NCBI RefSeq assembly: GCF_001420715.1
Contig: NZ_LJJC01000004.1
Coordinates: 3,677,740 to 3,741,739 of the forward strand
Length of the DNA: 64,000 nucleotides
Source of the DNA: Heyndrickxia shackletonii
Lineage (GTDB): Bacteria > Bacillota > Bacilli > Bacillales > Bacillaceae_C
Direction: 5' to 3'
Made by a program: the position numbers and the translations under genes. How positions within the stretch are numbered: the first letter of the stretch is position 1; every line of letters begins with the position of its first letter. Under the pieces are notes generated by a model. That model was not told the origin of the DNA, did not search any database, and worked only from the letters and a program-made list of their open reading frames with translations. Below are positions 16,183 through 24,432 of this stretch, piece by piece.

Positions 16183-17070
16183 CTATTCTTCTATAATAAG
16201 AGGATGATGAAACATATCATATTCTTCATTCATTTTTATTTCATTACCATCTTTAAAAACAGCTTCAAAAAAGTAACATGCCGGTTCTGTAAGTTCCCGA
16301 TAATATTCAGTAAATAGATCCGCAGCTTTGTTTCCTAACCACTTTTTAGGAAGCAATTCCTCCGGTAATCCCGGATCAATAAATAAAAACTTTCTGTATT
16401 CATGGACAAGCTTTGTTCTTTCCACAAAACACTCCGCCTGTGTCATTTGATTCTTAGCGATTTTCTTTTTATCTTGGGAGAATTTTTTACAATAAAAATC
16501 GATAAATGTTTTATAGTGTTCATTAATGTCGTTTAAGTCCCAGCACTCTTTAACAAGTGTCTGATTTTCCCGTGGACCGCTATATTCTGCTATAAAATAA
16601 TGGACATACTCTTTAATATCATATTTATCTATTAACATATAAACTTGCTTCGTTAAATCATTAGGGGAAATAAAGCTGCTGTTTGCAATGGAACCAAATC
16701 CGCTCCACAGCAATTCCTTACGGAGCTCATCACGTATATTTCTTTTTTCCTCGGGAATGGAATAAATCAGCATTCTCCATTTTCCATCCCATTTTTCCGG
16801 ATTGAGCTTAAAAATACGTTTTGCCGCCTCATCCATCCGATCAATCCCGCGTGAAGTTAAAAAATAATAGCTTTTATTCCCTTCCTTTCTTGAATCTACC
16901 CAGCCTTGTTTGTACATTCTAGAAATGGCAGCCCTGACAGATTGCTCATTATGTCCAAATTCCTTTAATAACCTGATCAAGCTGCCAATCCAAATTTCAT
17001 TTCCATAATGCCGAATATAATCACCATACAGGGTAAATATCATTGATCTTGTGTTTAAACTGCTGTTCAT
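16183..17070 (-). CDS. paaX: PaaX-family transcriptional repressor of phenylacetate catabolism
   Basis: The protein of 295 residues has the PaaX layout. It has an N-terminal winged helix (SMIFTLYGDYIRHYGNEIW, then SVRAAISRMYKQGWV as the recognition helix), a central PaaX_like domain and a C-terminal PaaX_C domain (LPEELLPKKWLGNKAADLF). PaaX represses paa genes and is released by phenylacetyl-CoA. I chose ATG 17070 because it begins at the conserved domain and has AAAGGTAG upstream; an in-frame ATG 90 bases earlier adds an unrelated tail. It is downstream of paaJ, separated by a repeat element. A candidate operator is seen before paaK. Confidence 0.9.
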   Translation of the reverse strand: MNSSLNTRSMIFTLYGDYIRHYGNEIWIGSLIRLLKEFGHNEQSVRAAISRMYKQGWVDSRKEGNKSYYFLTSRGIDRMDEAAKRIFKLNPEKWDGKWRMLIYSIPEEKRNIRDELRKELLWSGFGSIANSSFISPNDLTKQVYMLIDKYDIKEYVHYFIAEYSGPRENQTLVKECWDLNDINEHYKTFIDFYCKKFSQDKKKIAKNQMTQAECFVERTKLVHEYRKFLFIDPGLPEELLPKKWLGNKAADLFTEYYRELTEPACYFFEAVFKDGNEIKMNEEYDMFHHPLIIEE

Positions 17071-17174
17071 GTATATTTTCACTACCTTTTTATTGTATAT
17101 TTGCTTTCGTCTCAAAATTGTTAGTGTTTGTATTCTATCAAATTCACAACTTTTCGACAATGAACAGCAAATTA

Positions 17175-17391
17175 GAAAAGCAGAAGCGCCTTGCCTATCG
17201 GCGTACGGATTTCGTAGTTTTCGACTGAGATAAAGGAAACACAGTGAGGTAGTTCACGAACAAGTGAAAATAGCACTTCCATTTTCAACTGATGTTGACT
17301 TATCGTTGGGAGAAGACGGAGAAATCCGCTAGCCGATAGGTGCTGGTGAAATTTAAAGTGCCAATTTCACTTGTAGCTTGACAGAGTCTAG
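17175..17391. repeat. Dispersed Bacillus-type hairpin repeat, copy 2
   Basis: Begins GAAAAGCAGAAGCGCC and ends with ACAGAGTCTAG. The arms CCTATCGGCGTACGGATTTC and GAAATCCGCTAGCCGATAGG can pair into a long stem. It lies exactly between the paaJ stop and the paaX promoter region and fills most of that 321-base gap. It is the inverse of the element at 14835-14990. Confidence 0.75.
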
Positions 17392-18591
17392 CTATATATT
17401 TTCAACAAGCGTTGCGATGCCTTGACCAACACCGATACACATCGTCGCAAGTCCCAATTCTGCATTTCTTCGTTTCATTTCATAAATTAATGTTGTTAAA
17501 ATTCTTGCTCCACTGGCACCTAGTGGATGCCCAAAAGCAATGGCACCGCCATTTACATTCACAATCTCCGGATTTACTTCCATTTGCTTTATACATTCCA
17601 GTGACTGAGAAGCAAATGCCTCATTCAGTTCCACCAATGAAATGTCCTTTATAGAAGCACCTGCTCTTTTTAACAATTTTCTTGTTGCATAAATTGGCCC
17701 TAACCCCATTACAGCCGGCTCAAGTCCTGCCACTGCACCATTCCGGAATTTTACTAACGGTTTAAAGCCAAGAGCTTTTGCCTTTCTTTCACTCATCATT
17801 AAAAGGGCAGAAGCTCCATCATTCACACCAGAAGAATTCCCTGCTGTTACGGTTCCCCCTGCGAATAACGGCTTTAGTTTTGCTAATGCTTCCAGTGTTG
17901 TTGTCGGCCGAGGATGTTCATCTAAAGAAACTTCCATCTGATTCCCTCTTTTATCGGATACAGTTACAGGGACGATTTCTCGGGATAACACCCCTGCGGA
18001 TACAGCTTTTTTCGCCTTCATTTGACTTTCAAAAGCAAACAAATCTTGTTCTTCCCGGGAAATATTAAACCTTTTGGCGACATTTTCCGCAGTTTCCGGC
18101 ATCGAATCTGTCCCATACATCTCCTTCATACGCGGGTTCACAAAACGCCAGCCAATCGTTGTATCAAAAAGCTCGGTATTACCTCGCGGGAACTCGGATT
18201 CTGACTTCCCCATGACAAAAGGTGCCCTTGTCATACTTTCCGTACCGCCTGCAATAAAAATTCCCCCGTCTCCTAAGGCAATGGCTCTTGCTGCATAATT
18301 AACCGCATCAAGTCCGGATCCGCAAAGACGATTAATCGTGGTTGCTGCAGTTTCAACCGGCAAGCCTGCTAGTAATGCGGACATTCTCGCCACATTGCGA
18401 TTATCTTCCCCAGCTTGATTCGCATTCCCAAACACGACCTCTTCTATTTCTTGAATAGGAAGTCCTGGATTTCTATCAACCAATGCTTTAATGACAATGG
18501 CACCCAGATCATCTGGACGGATGCTTTTTAAAGCGCCCTTGTATCTTCCAATCGGAGTACGTACTGCATCTACAATGACGATCGTTTCCAT
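17392..18591 (-). CDS. paaJ: Beta-ketoadipyl-CoA / 3-oxoadipyl-CoA thiolase
   Basis: The 399-residue thiolase has the nucleophilic Cys90 in NRLCGSGLDAV, His355 in GGAIAFGHPLGASG and the second Cys385 in CIGVGQGIA; the V in the last motif is typical of PcaF/PaaJ thiolases. It cleaves 3-oxoadipyl-CoA to succinyl-CoA and acetyl-CoA and, in the paa pathway, also acts on the 3-oxo-dehydrosuberyl-CoA intermediate. The ATG overlaps the paaH stop (TAATG). It is the last enzyme gene of the paa operon, followed by a repeat element and paaX. Confidence 0.9.
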   Translation of the reverse strand: METIVIVDAVRTPIGRYKGALKSIRPDDLGAIVIKALVDRNPGLPIQEIEEVVFGNANQAGEDNRNVARMSALLAGLPVETAATTINRLCGSGLDAVNYAARAIALGDGGIFIAGGTESMTRAPFVMGKSESEFPRGNTELFDTTIGWRFVNPRMKEMYGTDSMPETAENVAKRFNISREEQDLFAFESQMKAKKAVSAGVLSREIVPVTVSDKRGNQMEVSLDEHPRPTTTLEALAKLKPLFAGGTVTAGNSSGVNDGASALLMMSERKAKALGFKPLVKFRNGAVAGLEPAVMGLGPIYATRKLLKRAGASIKDISLVELNEAFASQSLECIKQMEVNPEIVNVNGGAIAFGHPLGASGARILTTLIYEMKRRNAELGLATMCIGVGQGIATLVENI

Positions 18592-19454
18592 TAACCATCA
18601 CTCCTATTGGTGTAATCGTATACCCCTTTGCCAGTTTTTCTGCCAAGACGTCCTGCTTTCACATACTGAATAAGCAGCGGGGCTGGACGATACTTTTCAC
18701 CGAGTGTTTTGTGTAAATATTGAAGATTGTTCAGTCTTGTATCGAGACCGACTAGATCAGCTAATTCAAATGGGCCCATTGGATAATTCAATCCAAGCTT
18801 AATCGCTTTATCAATATCCTGTGGTGAACCAATTCCTTCCTGTAGCATATAAAATGCCTCATTTCCAACTAAGGCGCTTATTCTGCTTGTCACAAAACCC
18901 GGGAATTCATTTACGATCACGGTCTCCTTCCCCATTTGCTCAGCAGTAGATTTGATTTGATTCGCCGTCTCTTCATCTGTTTCCAATCCTTTAATAATTT
19001 CCACAAGAGGCATTTTATGAACGGGATTAAAGAAATGCATGGCAATCACTTTATTTGGTCTCTTTGTAAAAGAACCTAATTCTGTTGGACTCATTGTTGA
19101 AGTATTGGATGCAAAAATACAAGTCTCCGGGGCATTTGCATCCATCTCTTCAAATACCTGTCTCTTAATTTCGATTTTTTCCGGAACTGCTTCTATGATT
19201 AAATCGGCGGACCCGAGAGCTTTTTTAAAGTCTGTCACATATAATAGATTATTTTTTGCCATGGTCATTTGGTCAGGAGTAATTTTCTTCCGCTCGATTC
19301 CTTTCGAAAAAATCCCTTCTATTTCTGCCTGGGCATGGGAAAGTGCATCTTCATTTACATCAAATAGCTGCACGAAAAATCCACTAATAGCAGCGGTATA
19401 AGCTATTCCCCTTCCCATTACACCAGAGCCGATTACGGAAATATTTTGTATCAA
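18591..19454 (-). CDS. paaH: 3-hydroxyacyl-CoA dehydrogenase (3-hydroxyadipyl-CoA dehydrogenase)
   Basis: The 287-residue protein has the NAD-binding GSGVMGRGIA at its N-terminus, SNTSTMSPTELG and the catalytic His in MHFFNPVHKMPLVEI, followed by the helical dimer domain (GPFELADLVGLD). The length is that of single-domain PaaH/Hbd enzymes. It would oxidise 3-hydroxyadipyl-CoA to 3-oxoadipyl-CoA. Its stop overlaps the thiolase start by one base, and it follows paaG by 13 bases. Hbd (3-hydroxybutyryl-CoA dehydrogenase) is the close relative, but the context favours PaaH. Confidence 0.9.
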   Translation of the reverse strand: MIQNISVIGSGVMGRGIAYTAAISGFFVQLFDVNEDALSHAQAEIEGIFSKGIERKKITPDQMTMAKNNLLYVTDFKKALGSADLIIEAVPEKIEIKRQVFEEMDANAPETCIFASNTSTMSPTELGSFTKRPNKVIAMHFFNPVHKMPLVEIIKGLETDEETANQIKSTAEQMGKETVIVNEFPGFVTSRISALVGNEAFYMLQEGIGSPQDIDKAIKLGLNYPMGPFELADLVGLDTRLNNLQYLHKTLGEKYRPAPLLIQYVKAGRLGRKTGKGVYDYTNRSDG

Positions 19455-19467
19455 CCGATTTACCTCC

Positions 19468-20241
19468 TTATTCTCCTAGAAAATGAGGCTTTCTTTTTTC
19501 CAGGAAGGCTGCGATCCCTTCTTTATGATCAAGCGTTTGCCCGGCGATTTTTTGGGCATAGGCTTCCTTTTCCAGCATTTCATAAAGATTGGATTCCCAA
19601 CTTTGATGCATATATCTCTTTATCAACCCGATTGTTTTCGTTGGCATGTTTGCTAGCTTTAGGGCAAATGCTTCTACTTCTTCATCCCAATTTTCAATCG
19701 AAATTACTTTGGTAACCAATCCATATTCTTTTGCCGTTTCTGCTGAAACTTTTTCCCCTAAGATGGCTAATTCCATTGCTTTTGCATGCCCCACCATCCT
19801 TGGCAAGTAATAAAAATTGCCGGAATCAGGAACCAAGCCAACATGGATAAAGGCTTCTATGAAACTCGCTTTTGATGAAGCTAATCTAAAGTCACAAGCT
19901 AAAGCAAGGCTCATACCCGCACCGGCAGCTGTTCCATTTACAGCTGCAATAATCGGCTTTTCTGTTGAAGCGATTTGCCTTATCATCGGATTATAGTATT
20001 TTCTTATTAGTTCACCATAATCGGTATCCACTTCTACATCCTGCAGGTCCTGACCGGAACTAAATGCTCTCCCAGCACCAGTAATAACGATAGCCCTTAC
20101 TTCTTTATCATTTGCTGCCAGTTTAATAGACTTCGTTATTTCCTCTTTCATCTTGCTGTTAAATGCGTTTAAGTTTTGTGGACGGTTCATCGTGATCCAT
20201 GCCACATGATCTTTTACTTCATAAAGAATCGTATCAAACAT
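19468..20241 (-). CDS. paaG: Enoyl-CoA hydratase/isomerase, PaaG-type
   Basis: The crotonase-fold protein of 257 residues has the oxyanion-hole segments GAGRAFSSGQDLQD and AAVNGTAAGAGMSLALACD and the C-terminal trimerisation helices. The order in the operon and DFRLASSKASFIEAFIHVGLVPDSGNFYYLPR fit PaaG, which isomerises ring-1,2-epoxyphenylacetyl-CoA to oxepin-CoA; in that group an Asp replaces one hydratase Glu, as seen here in PDSGN. The ATG at 20241 follows GGTGGGG and lies 13 bases after the paaF stop; an upstream in-frame ATG would give an unrelated basic extension. Confidence 0.85.
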   Translation of the reverse strand: MFDTILYEVKDHVAWITMNRPQNLNAFNSKMKEEITKSIKLAANDKEVRAIVITGAGRAFSSGQDLQDVEVDTDYGELIRKYYNPMIRQIASTEKPIIAAVNGTAAGAGMSLALACDFRLASSKASFIEAFIHVGLVPDSGNFYYLPRMVGHAKAMELAILGEKVSAETAKEYGLVTKVISIENWDEEVEAFALKLANMPTKTIGLIKRYMHQSWESNLYEMLEKEAYAQKIAGQTLDHKEGIAAFLEKRKPHFLGE

Positions 20242-20254
20242 CCATACCCCACCT

Positions 20255-21031
20255 TTACCTGCCCTTAAAATTTGCCTTTCTCTTCTCGATAAACGCATTC
20301 ATACCTTCTTTTTGATCCTCAGATGCAAATAGTAAGTAGAAATTTTTCCTTTCAAATTGCATTCCTTCATATAAGGAATAATCCACTGCCTTTGAAACCG
20401 ATTCCTTTATGAGACGCAGAGAAAGCGGTGGCTTCTTAGAAAGCATCTGCGCATATTTAATTGTTTCCTCTATTAGCACTTCTTTAGGAAATAGTTTGTT
20501 TACAATTCCTAACCGGCTGGCTTCTCCTGCCTCTCTCATTTCTCCTGACCAAAGCCATTCTAAGGCTAGCGTTTTTCCAATTAACTTTGTGAGCCTTTGC
20601 GTCCCACCCGCTCCAGGCATAACCGCTAAATTGACCTCAGGAAAGCCAAATTTAGTATCCTCCGCTGCAAACAATAAATCGCAAGCTAATGCTAATTCAA
20701 AGCCGCCTCCTAAGGCAAATCCGTGCACTGCACAAATAACTGGCTTTTTCAATAAAGAAAGCCGATCCCATTCGGTAAATTGGTTTAGAAGTTCAAGGCT
20801 AACTGGATTATCGACTGCCATTTCGTCAATATCCGCTCCCGCCGCAAACGCTCTGCCGTTACCGTAAACAACCATTACACGAATACGGTCATTTTGTTCG
20901 AAGCTTTCTAATGCTTGAACAATCTCTGAAACCATTTGGCGATTTAACGCATTCAGTACCTTAGGACGATTAAGCATGACCAAGCCAAGCTGATCTTTCG
21001 TCTCAACTTGTATGTACTTATAATCAGCCAT
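20255..21031 (-). CDS. paaF: Enoyl-CoA hydratase, PaaF-type
   Basis: The crotonase-family protein of 258 residues has GNGRAFAAGADIDEM (oxyanion hole, first strand), AVHGFALGGGFELALACD, and the hydratase glutamates in FGFPEVNLAVMPGAGGTQRL. These features are of a true hydratase. It would hydrate 2,3-dehydroadipyl-CoA to 3-hydroxyadipyl-CoA. The ATG at 21031 overlaps the TGA of the EthD-like gene by eight bases; an in-frame GTG at 21043 is the alternative start. Gene order paaF-paaG-paaH-paaJ supports the role. Confidence 0.87.
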   Translation of the reverse strand: MADYKYIQVETKDQLGLVMLNRPKVLNALNRQMVSEIVQALESFEQNDRIRVMVVYGNGRAFAAGADIDEMAVDNPVSLELLNQFTEWDRLSLLKKPVICAVHGFALGGGFELALACDLLFAAEDTKFGFPEVNLAVMPGAGGTQRLTKLIGKTLALEWLWSGEMREAGEASRLGIVNKLFPKEVLIEETIKYAQMLSKKPPLSLRLIKESVSKAVDYSLYEGMQFERKNFYLLFASEDQKEGMNAFIEKRKANFKGR

Positions 21032-21323
21032 TGACTTCTTCACCAAACATGAATGTCACAAGATCGCCCGCAAAGTCCATAACATCCTTTCCTGATGCCT
21101 TTGACTCCTCTGTTTTTGATGCCTCTTTAAAAGCTTCTTTGCTGTCGTAATACATTTCGCACATTAAATAATATGGGCTTGACCCCGACATTTTTGTAAT
21201 TTCTACTTTCCTAAGTCCTGGTATTTTTTCTGTTATTGGGATATGAGTTTCGAAATAATATCGGTCAAATTTTTCAGTGTCCTCCGGTTTTTTAAATAAA
21301 GCGATCATTTTATACATGGGCAT
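21024..21323 (-). CDS. EthD-family small protein in the paa operon
   Basis: The protein of about 99 residues (MPMYKMIALFKKPEDTEKF, then YYFETHIPITEKIPGLRKVE) is a ferredoxin-like dimeric alpha-beta barrel of the EthD family. FETHIPI and GLRKVEI are its hallmarks. Family members include ETBE degradation protein EthD and some muconolactone isomerase-like or cyclase enzymes; the function here is unknown. It lies between paaD and paaF, tightly coupled (overlap with paaF). Two ATGs are possible, at 21323 and 21317, both after GAGAGG. It could be an accessory of the epoxidase or act on an unstable epoxide or oxepin intermediate; that is inference only. Confidence 0.8.
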   Translation of the reverse strand: MPMYKMIALFKKPEDTEKFDRYYFETHIPITEKIPGLRKVEITKMSGSSPYYLMCEMYYDSKEAFKEASKTEESKASGKDVMDFAGDLVTFMFGEEVNG

Positions 21324-21378
21324 ACATCCTCTCTTTTTTTTTAGTTTCAATTGTCTAGCTCTAGCGCCGACTTCTTAT

Positions 21379-21903
21379 TTACATTAAATTAGAAATCGGC
21401 TTCATAGCCTCAAATGGGTTTTTGCAGCTTTTACAGTATAAAATGCTTCTGCATGCTGTTGGTCCGAACAGATTCTCCATTGTTGTATAGTGGGAACCGC
21501 AATACGGACATTCTACATCCCATAGTTCCTTTTCTTCTATAAATTTTGGCGGTGGAGCAATTCCAAATTGTTTTAGGTTTTCTTTTCCTTTTTCCGAAAT
21601 TCTGTCGGATGTCCAAGGAGGGTCATACACGAATTCCACCTCAACATCTTTTACTCCCTCCACCATTTGAATAGCTTCTTTAATATTTTTCTTAATAATT
21701 TCTAATGCGGGACAACCAACAAAGGTAGGAAGCGCTTTAATTTTCACACTTCCATCCCTTCCCAATTGCACATCCGAAATCATCCCAAGATCGATTACGC
21801 TTACCAAGGGAATTTCAGGATCCTTTACATCTTCCAATTTTTTCAGAACGTTGAATTGTAATGCTTCAAACGATTCCACTTCTCCCCTCACCTTTCCTAC
21901 CAT
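21379..21903 (-). CDS. paaD: PaaD, DUF59/zinc protein of the phenylacetyl-CoA epoxidase locus
   Basis: The 174-residue protein has an N-terminal DUF59/MIP18 domain (DVKDPEIPLVSVIDLGMI, then PTFVGCPALEIIKKNI) and a C-terminal zinc ribbon CPYCGSHYTTMENLFGPTAC with a later CKSC. This is the PaaD (formerly PaaJ) layout; PaaD is thought to mature an iron-sulfur or di-iron cofactor of the epoxidase system. The ATG overlaps the paaC stop; GTG codons a few residues later, after AGGAAAG or GGGGAGAA, are alternative starts. Interesting here because no paaE, the iron-sulfur reductase subunit, lies nearby. Confidence 0.88.
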   Translation of the reverse strand: MVGKVRGEVESFEALQFNVLKKLEDVKDPEIPLVSVIDLGMISDVQLGRDGSVKIKALPTFVGCPALEIIKKNIKEAIQMVEGVKDVEVEFVYDPPWTSDRISEKGKENLKQFGIAPPPKFIEEKELWDVECPYCGSHYTTMENLFGPTACRSILYCKSCKNPFEAMKPISNLM

Positions 21904-22703
21904 GCTGCCTGTGGATCGAGATTGTATACTTCACTTAAGGTGGATAATGCTTGATTCAAATCCTCGGTATGCATTCCTGAGCGTCCATCTCCTTTTTTGG
22001 CAGTTGGAAATCCTGGATAATCAATGCCTACCTTTTCAAAAACTTGTTTCATTTCAGCTTCCCATTTTTGCTTAAAGAGGCTTTCTTCCTCTATTAATTT
22101 ATATTTTGAAAAATCTTGGCTATGAGTCCCGTACGATAAGACATCTGCAAATTCATCCCAAACTTTTTGAATGGCAGCTTGCATTCGTGTTTTCGCTTCT
22201 CCTCCGCTCAAGATTAGCTGGTTGAACCAAACCTTCCAATGCATAACATGGTAATATTGTTCCATTTTTATTTTGGTGGCTGCTTGAGCTAACGGAAGAT
22301 AGGAGGATTGTTTTAGAGATTCCAGTTTTAGTTTTTTATAAATATCATAGAAATAATGTCTGACTACTGTGAAAGCCCAATCGTAGTTTGGATTTTCTAA
22401 GTAGGTGCCTGTTCCGTTCATTAACTCTAGTAATATAGCATTTTTTCGTTCTGATGCTTTTCGTTCGTGGGCAAGCACATCTGCTGCACCTTCCCCCAAC
22501 GATTCAAGAAGTTCATAGTACATCACTGCATGCCCCATCGTTGCTTGGTTTATCGATGCATATGCGATATCCTCCTCAATATGAGGGGCCAAACCAAGCC
22601 ATTCTGAACCACGAAAAGCAAGGATAAAATCATCGTCTGCCAGCTGGTATAAAAGTTCCACCAAAGCAGTTTTATATTCGTTATTTTGAATCGCCTGGTC
22701 CAT
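21897..22703 (-). CDS. paaC: Phenylacetyl-CoA epoxidase subunit C
   Basis: The protein of about 268 residues is a ferritin-like four-helix protein with the PaaC words QLADDDFILAFRGSEWLGLAP near the N-terminus, INQATMGHAVMYYELL, and YLPLAQAATKIKMEQYYHVMHW. PaaC is the structural, non-catalytic partner of PaaA in the epoxidase. The ATG at 22703 follows GGGGAGGG and lies within the end of paaB, a 23-base overlap; an upstream in-frame start is possible but lacks a good site. Full length. Confidence 0.92.
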   Translation of the reverse strand: MDQAIQNNEYKTALVELLYQLADDDFILAFRGSEWLGLAPHIEEDIAYASINQATMGHAVMYYELLESLGEGAADVLAHERKASERKNAILLELMNGTGTYLENPNYDWAFTVVRHYFYDIYKKLKLESLKQSSYLPLAQAATKIKMEQYYHVMHWKVWFNQLILSGGEAKTRMQAAIQKVWDEFADVLSYGTHSQDFSKYKLIEEESLFKQKWEAEMKQVFEKVGIDYPGFPTAKKGDGRSGMHTEDLNQALSTLSEVYNLDPQAAW

Positions 22704-23052
22704 TCTGACGCCCTCCCCATGACATAATTTCCTTCTCATCCAGCACTTGCTGCTCGTATTTCCGCCATTTCTTTTTCAAATATCCATATCCTTTTGTAAG
22801 GCGGTATTCTTTATTATCGAGCCGTTCTAATGCCTTTTTTTCTTCAGGTTGTAGCTTTGTAATATCAGAACGTTTCACAACCCATATATCTACCACAGGC
22901 TCCCGCCTCATGAAATTTTCCTGAGCCATTACTAATGCCATTTCATGATTCGGAGCAAGTAAACTGAATTGATGCTGGAAATCTGATTTATGATTTCGTT
23001 TACTGAATACTTCAAACACATGGTAAAATTGTTCGTTCTGCAAAAACCTCAT
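22681..23052 (-). CDS. paaB: Phenylacetyl-CoA epoxidase subunit B
   Basis: The 123-residue protein is PaaB-like: FYHVFEVFSKRNHKSDFQHQ is spread over residues 9-28, followed by ALVMAQENFMRREPVVDIWVVKRSDI. PaaB bridges PaaAC heterodimers in the epoxidase. It ends inside paaC. Upstream is a 373-base spacer with two long direct repeats separating it from paaA, which is unusual for subunits of one complex. Confidence 0.92.
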   Translation of the reverse strand: MRFLQNEQFYHVFEVFSKRNHKSDFQHQFSLLAPNHEMALVMAQENFMRREPVVDIWVVKRSDITKLQPEEKKALERLDNKEYRLTKGYGYLKKKWRKYEQQVLDEKEIMSWGGRQNGPGDSK

Positions 23053-23067
23053 CCTTCCATCGGGATT

Positions 23068-23413
23068 TGTACATTTATGCGGACTCTGGTTCCGCTATTT
23101 TGCTGAAAAACCTCACTTTTATGGAGTTGGAGGACATACATTCCGTTATTTGCTTAAATTCATGTTAAAAACACTGATTTCCAATACAATAACGGATCCT
23201 CTGTCCGCTTAACTTGTGATTTTAGCCATTTTGTCACAGATAACGGTTCTCCTGTCCGATTGCCTAACTTGTGTACATTTATGCGGACTCTGGTTCCGCT
23301 ATTTTGCTAAAAAACTTCACTTTTATGGAGTTAGAGGACATACATTCCGTTATTTGCTTAAATTCATGTTAAAAACACTGATTTTCAATACAATAACGGT
23401 TCCTCTGTCCGCT
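23068..23413. repeat. Direct 142-bp repeat inside the paa operon
   Basis: 23068-23209 and 23272-23413 differ at only a few positions. Each starts TGTACATTTATGCGGACTCT and ends CCTCTGTCCGCT; the start GCGGACTCTGGTTCCGC is itself a small hairpin. The 62-base link repeats parts of the end (ATAACGGTTCTCCTGTCCG). The whole 373-base gap between paaA and paaB is made of this and holds no gene. Confidence 0.85.
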
Positions 23414-23425
23414 AGTTTCCTTTCC

Positions 23426-24391
23426 CTACATTGCGTCACTCTTCGCTCCTAAGGCTTCACGGACCCAGCGGCTATTTTCAAAAGCCATTCTTCTTAGCTG
23501 TAATCTTGATTGTGATTTTGGGCCATGACCTGCAATTATTTTTTTGAATTCAGACCAATCCGGCTCCTGATAGACCCATTTCCCCTTTTCTTCATCAAAA
23601 TGCATCGTATCGTCCGGGATCTTAAATCCCAGCGCTAATACTCGTGGTACGTATTTTGTAAAGAAATCTTGGCGCAGCTGCTCATTTGTTTTCGTCCGTA
23701 TTTTATATTTGATCGTGATATCCTGCTTAGAGGAACCGGTAGTCTCAGCACTTGCTGGTCCAAAAAACATCAGTAAGGATTGCCACCAGCGATTGATCGC
23801 CTCTTGCAGCATCGCTCTTTGCTGTTCTGACCCTTCCGCTAATGCCATGATAATGGATTCACCATGTTGGGCATGAAATACTTCCTCTGCACAAATACGA
23901 TGCAGTGCACGGGAATATGGACCGTATGATGCTTGTAGCATATTGGTTTGTGTCATAATTGCGGCTCCGTCAACAAGCCATGCGATAATACCTGCATCTG
24001 CCCAGGTTGGAGCTTCCATATGAAACACATTATGAAATTTTAAATCTCCAGTTAAGAGATCCTCCATGATGTCTTCCCTGTTTTTTCCCAATGGTTCAAG
24101 AAGGTCCTCCACAACCCTGAGAAGGAGCTGTCCATGCCCCATTTCATCTTGTACCTTCGCCATAATTCCTAATTTCTTTCGTAATGATGGTGCCTTTGGA
24201 ACCCATTCCTTTTCAGGGAGCGCCCCCATGATTTCACTGATGCCATGCATAGATATAAGCTTAATTAATACTTTTCGATATTCATCCGGCATCCAATCGT
24301 CGGCTTCTATCTTTTCGCCATTTTCAATTCGTTCCATAAATTGCTGCAGCTTCTCTTCCTCCGTCAATTTAGAAAAATCGACTGTGCTCAT
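23426..24391 (-). CDS. paaA: Phenylacetyl-CoA epoxidase catalytic subunit A
   Basis: The 321-residue protein has ferritin-like di-iron motifs: KVQDEMGHGQ (Glu83, His86) and AEEVFHAQHGES (Glu169/170, His173). PaaA binds the di-iron centre and phenylacetyl-CoA and makes the ring-1,2-epoxide. The start follows GAAAGGGGAT. It lies 41 bases downstream of paaK, and is separated from paaB by a repeat-filled spacer. Full length and intact. Confidence 0.93.
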   Translation of the reverse strand: MSTVDFSKLTEEEKLQQFMERIENGEKIEADDWMPDEYRKVLIKLISMHGISEIMGALPEKEWVPKAPSLRKKLGIMAKVQDEMGHGQLLLRVVEDLLEPLGKNREDIMEDLLTGDLKFHNVFHMEAPTWADAGIIAWLVDGAAIMTQTNMLQASYGPYSRALHRICAEEVFHAQHGESIIMALAEGSEQQRAMLQEAINRWWQSLLMFFGPASAETTGSSKQDITIKYKIRTKTNEQLRQDFFTKYVPRVLALGFKIPDDTMHFDEEKGKWVYQEPDWSEFKKIIAGHGPKSQSRLQLRRMAFENSRWVREALGAKSDAM

Positions 24392-24432
24392 ATCTGATCC
24401 CCTTTCTATTCTCCGTTTTCTCTATGAAGGTG

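Noticed and set aside
23068-23413. Attachment site or integron element suggested by direct repeats
   Set aside because: No integrase is nearby, and the block sits inside an intact operon.
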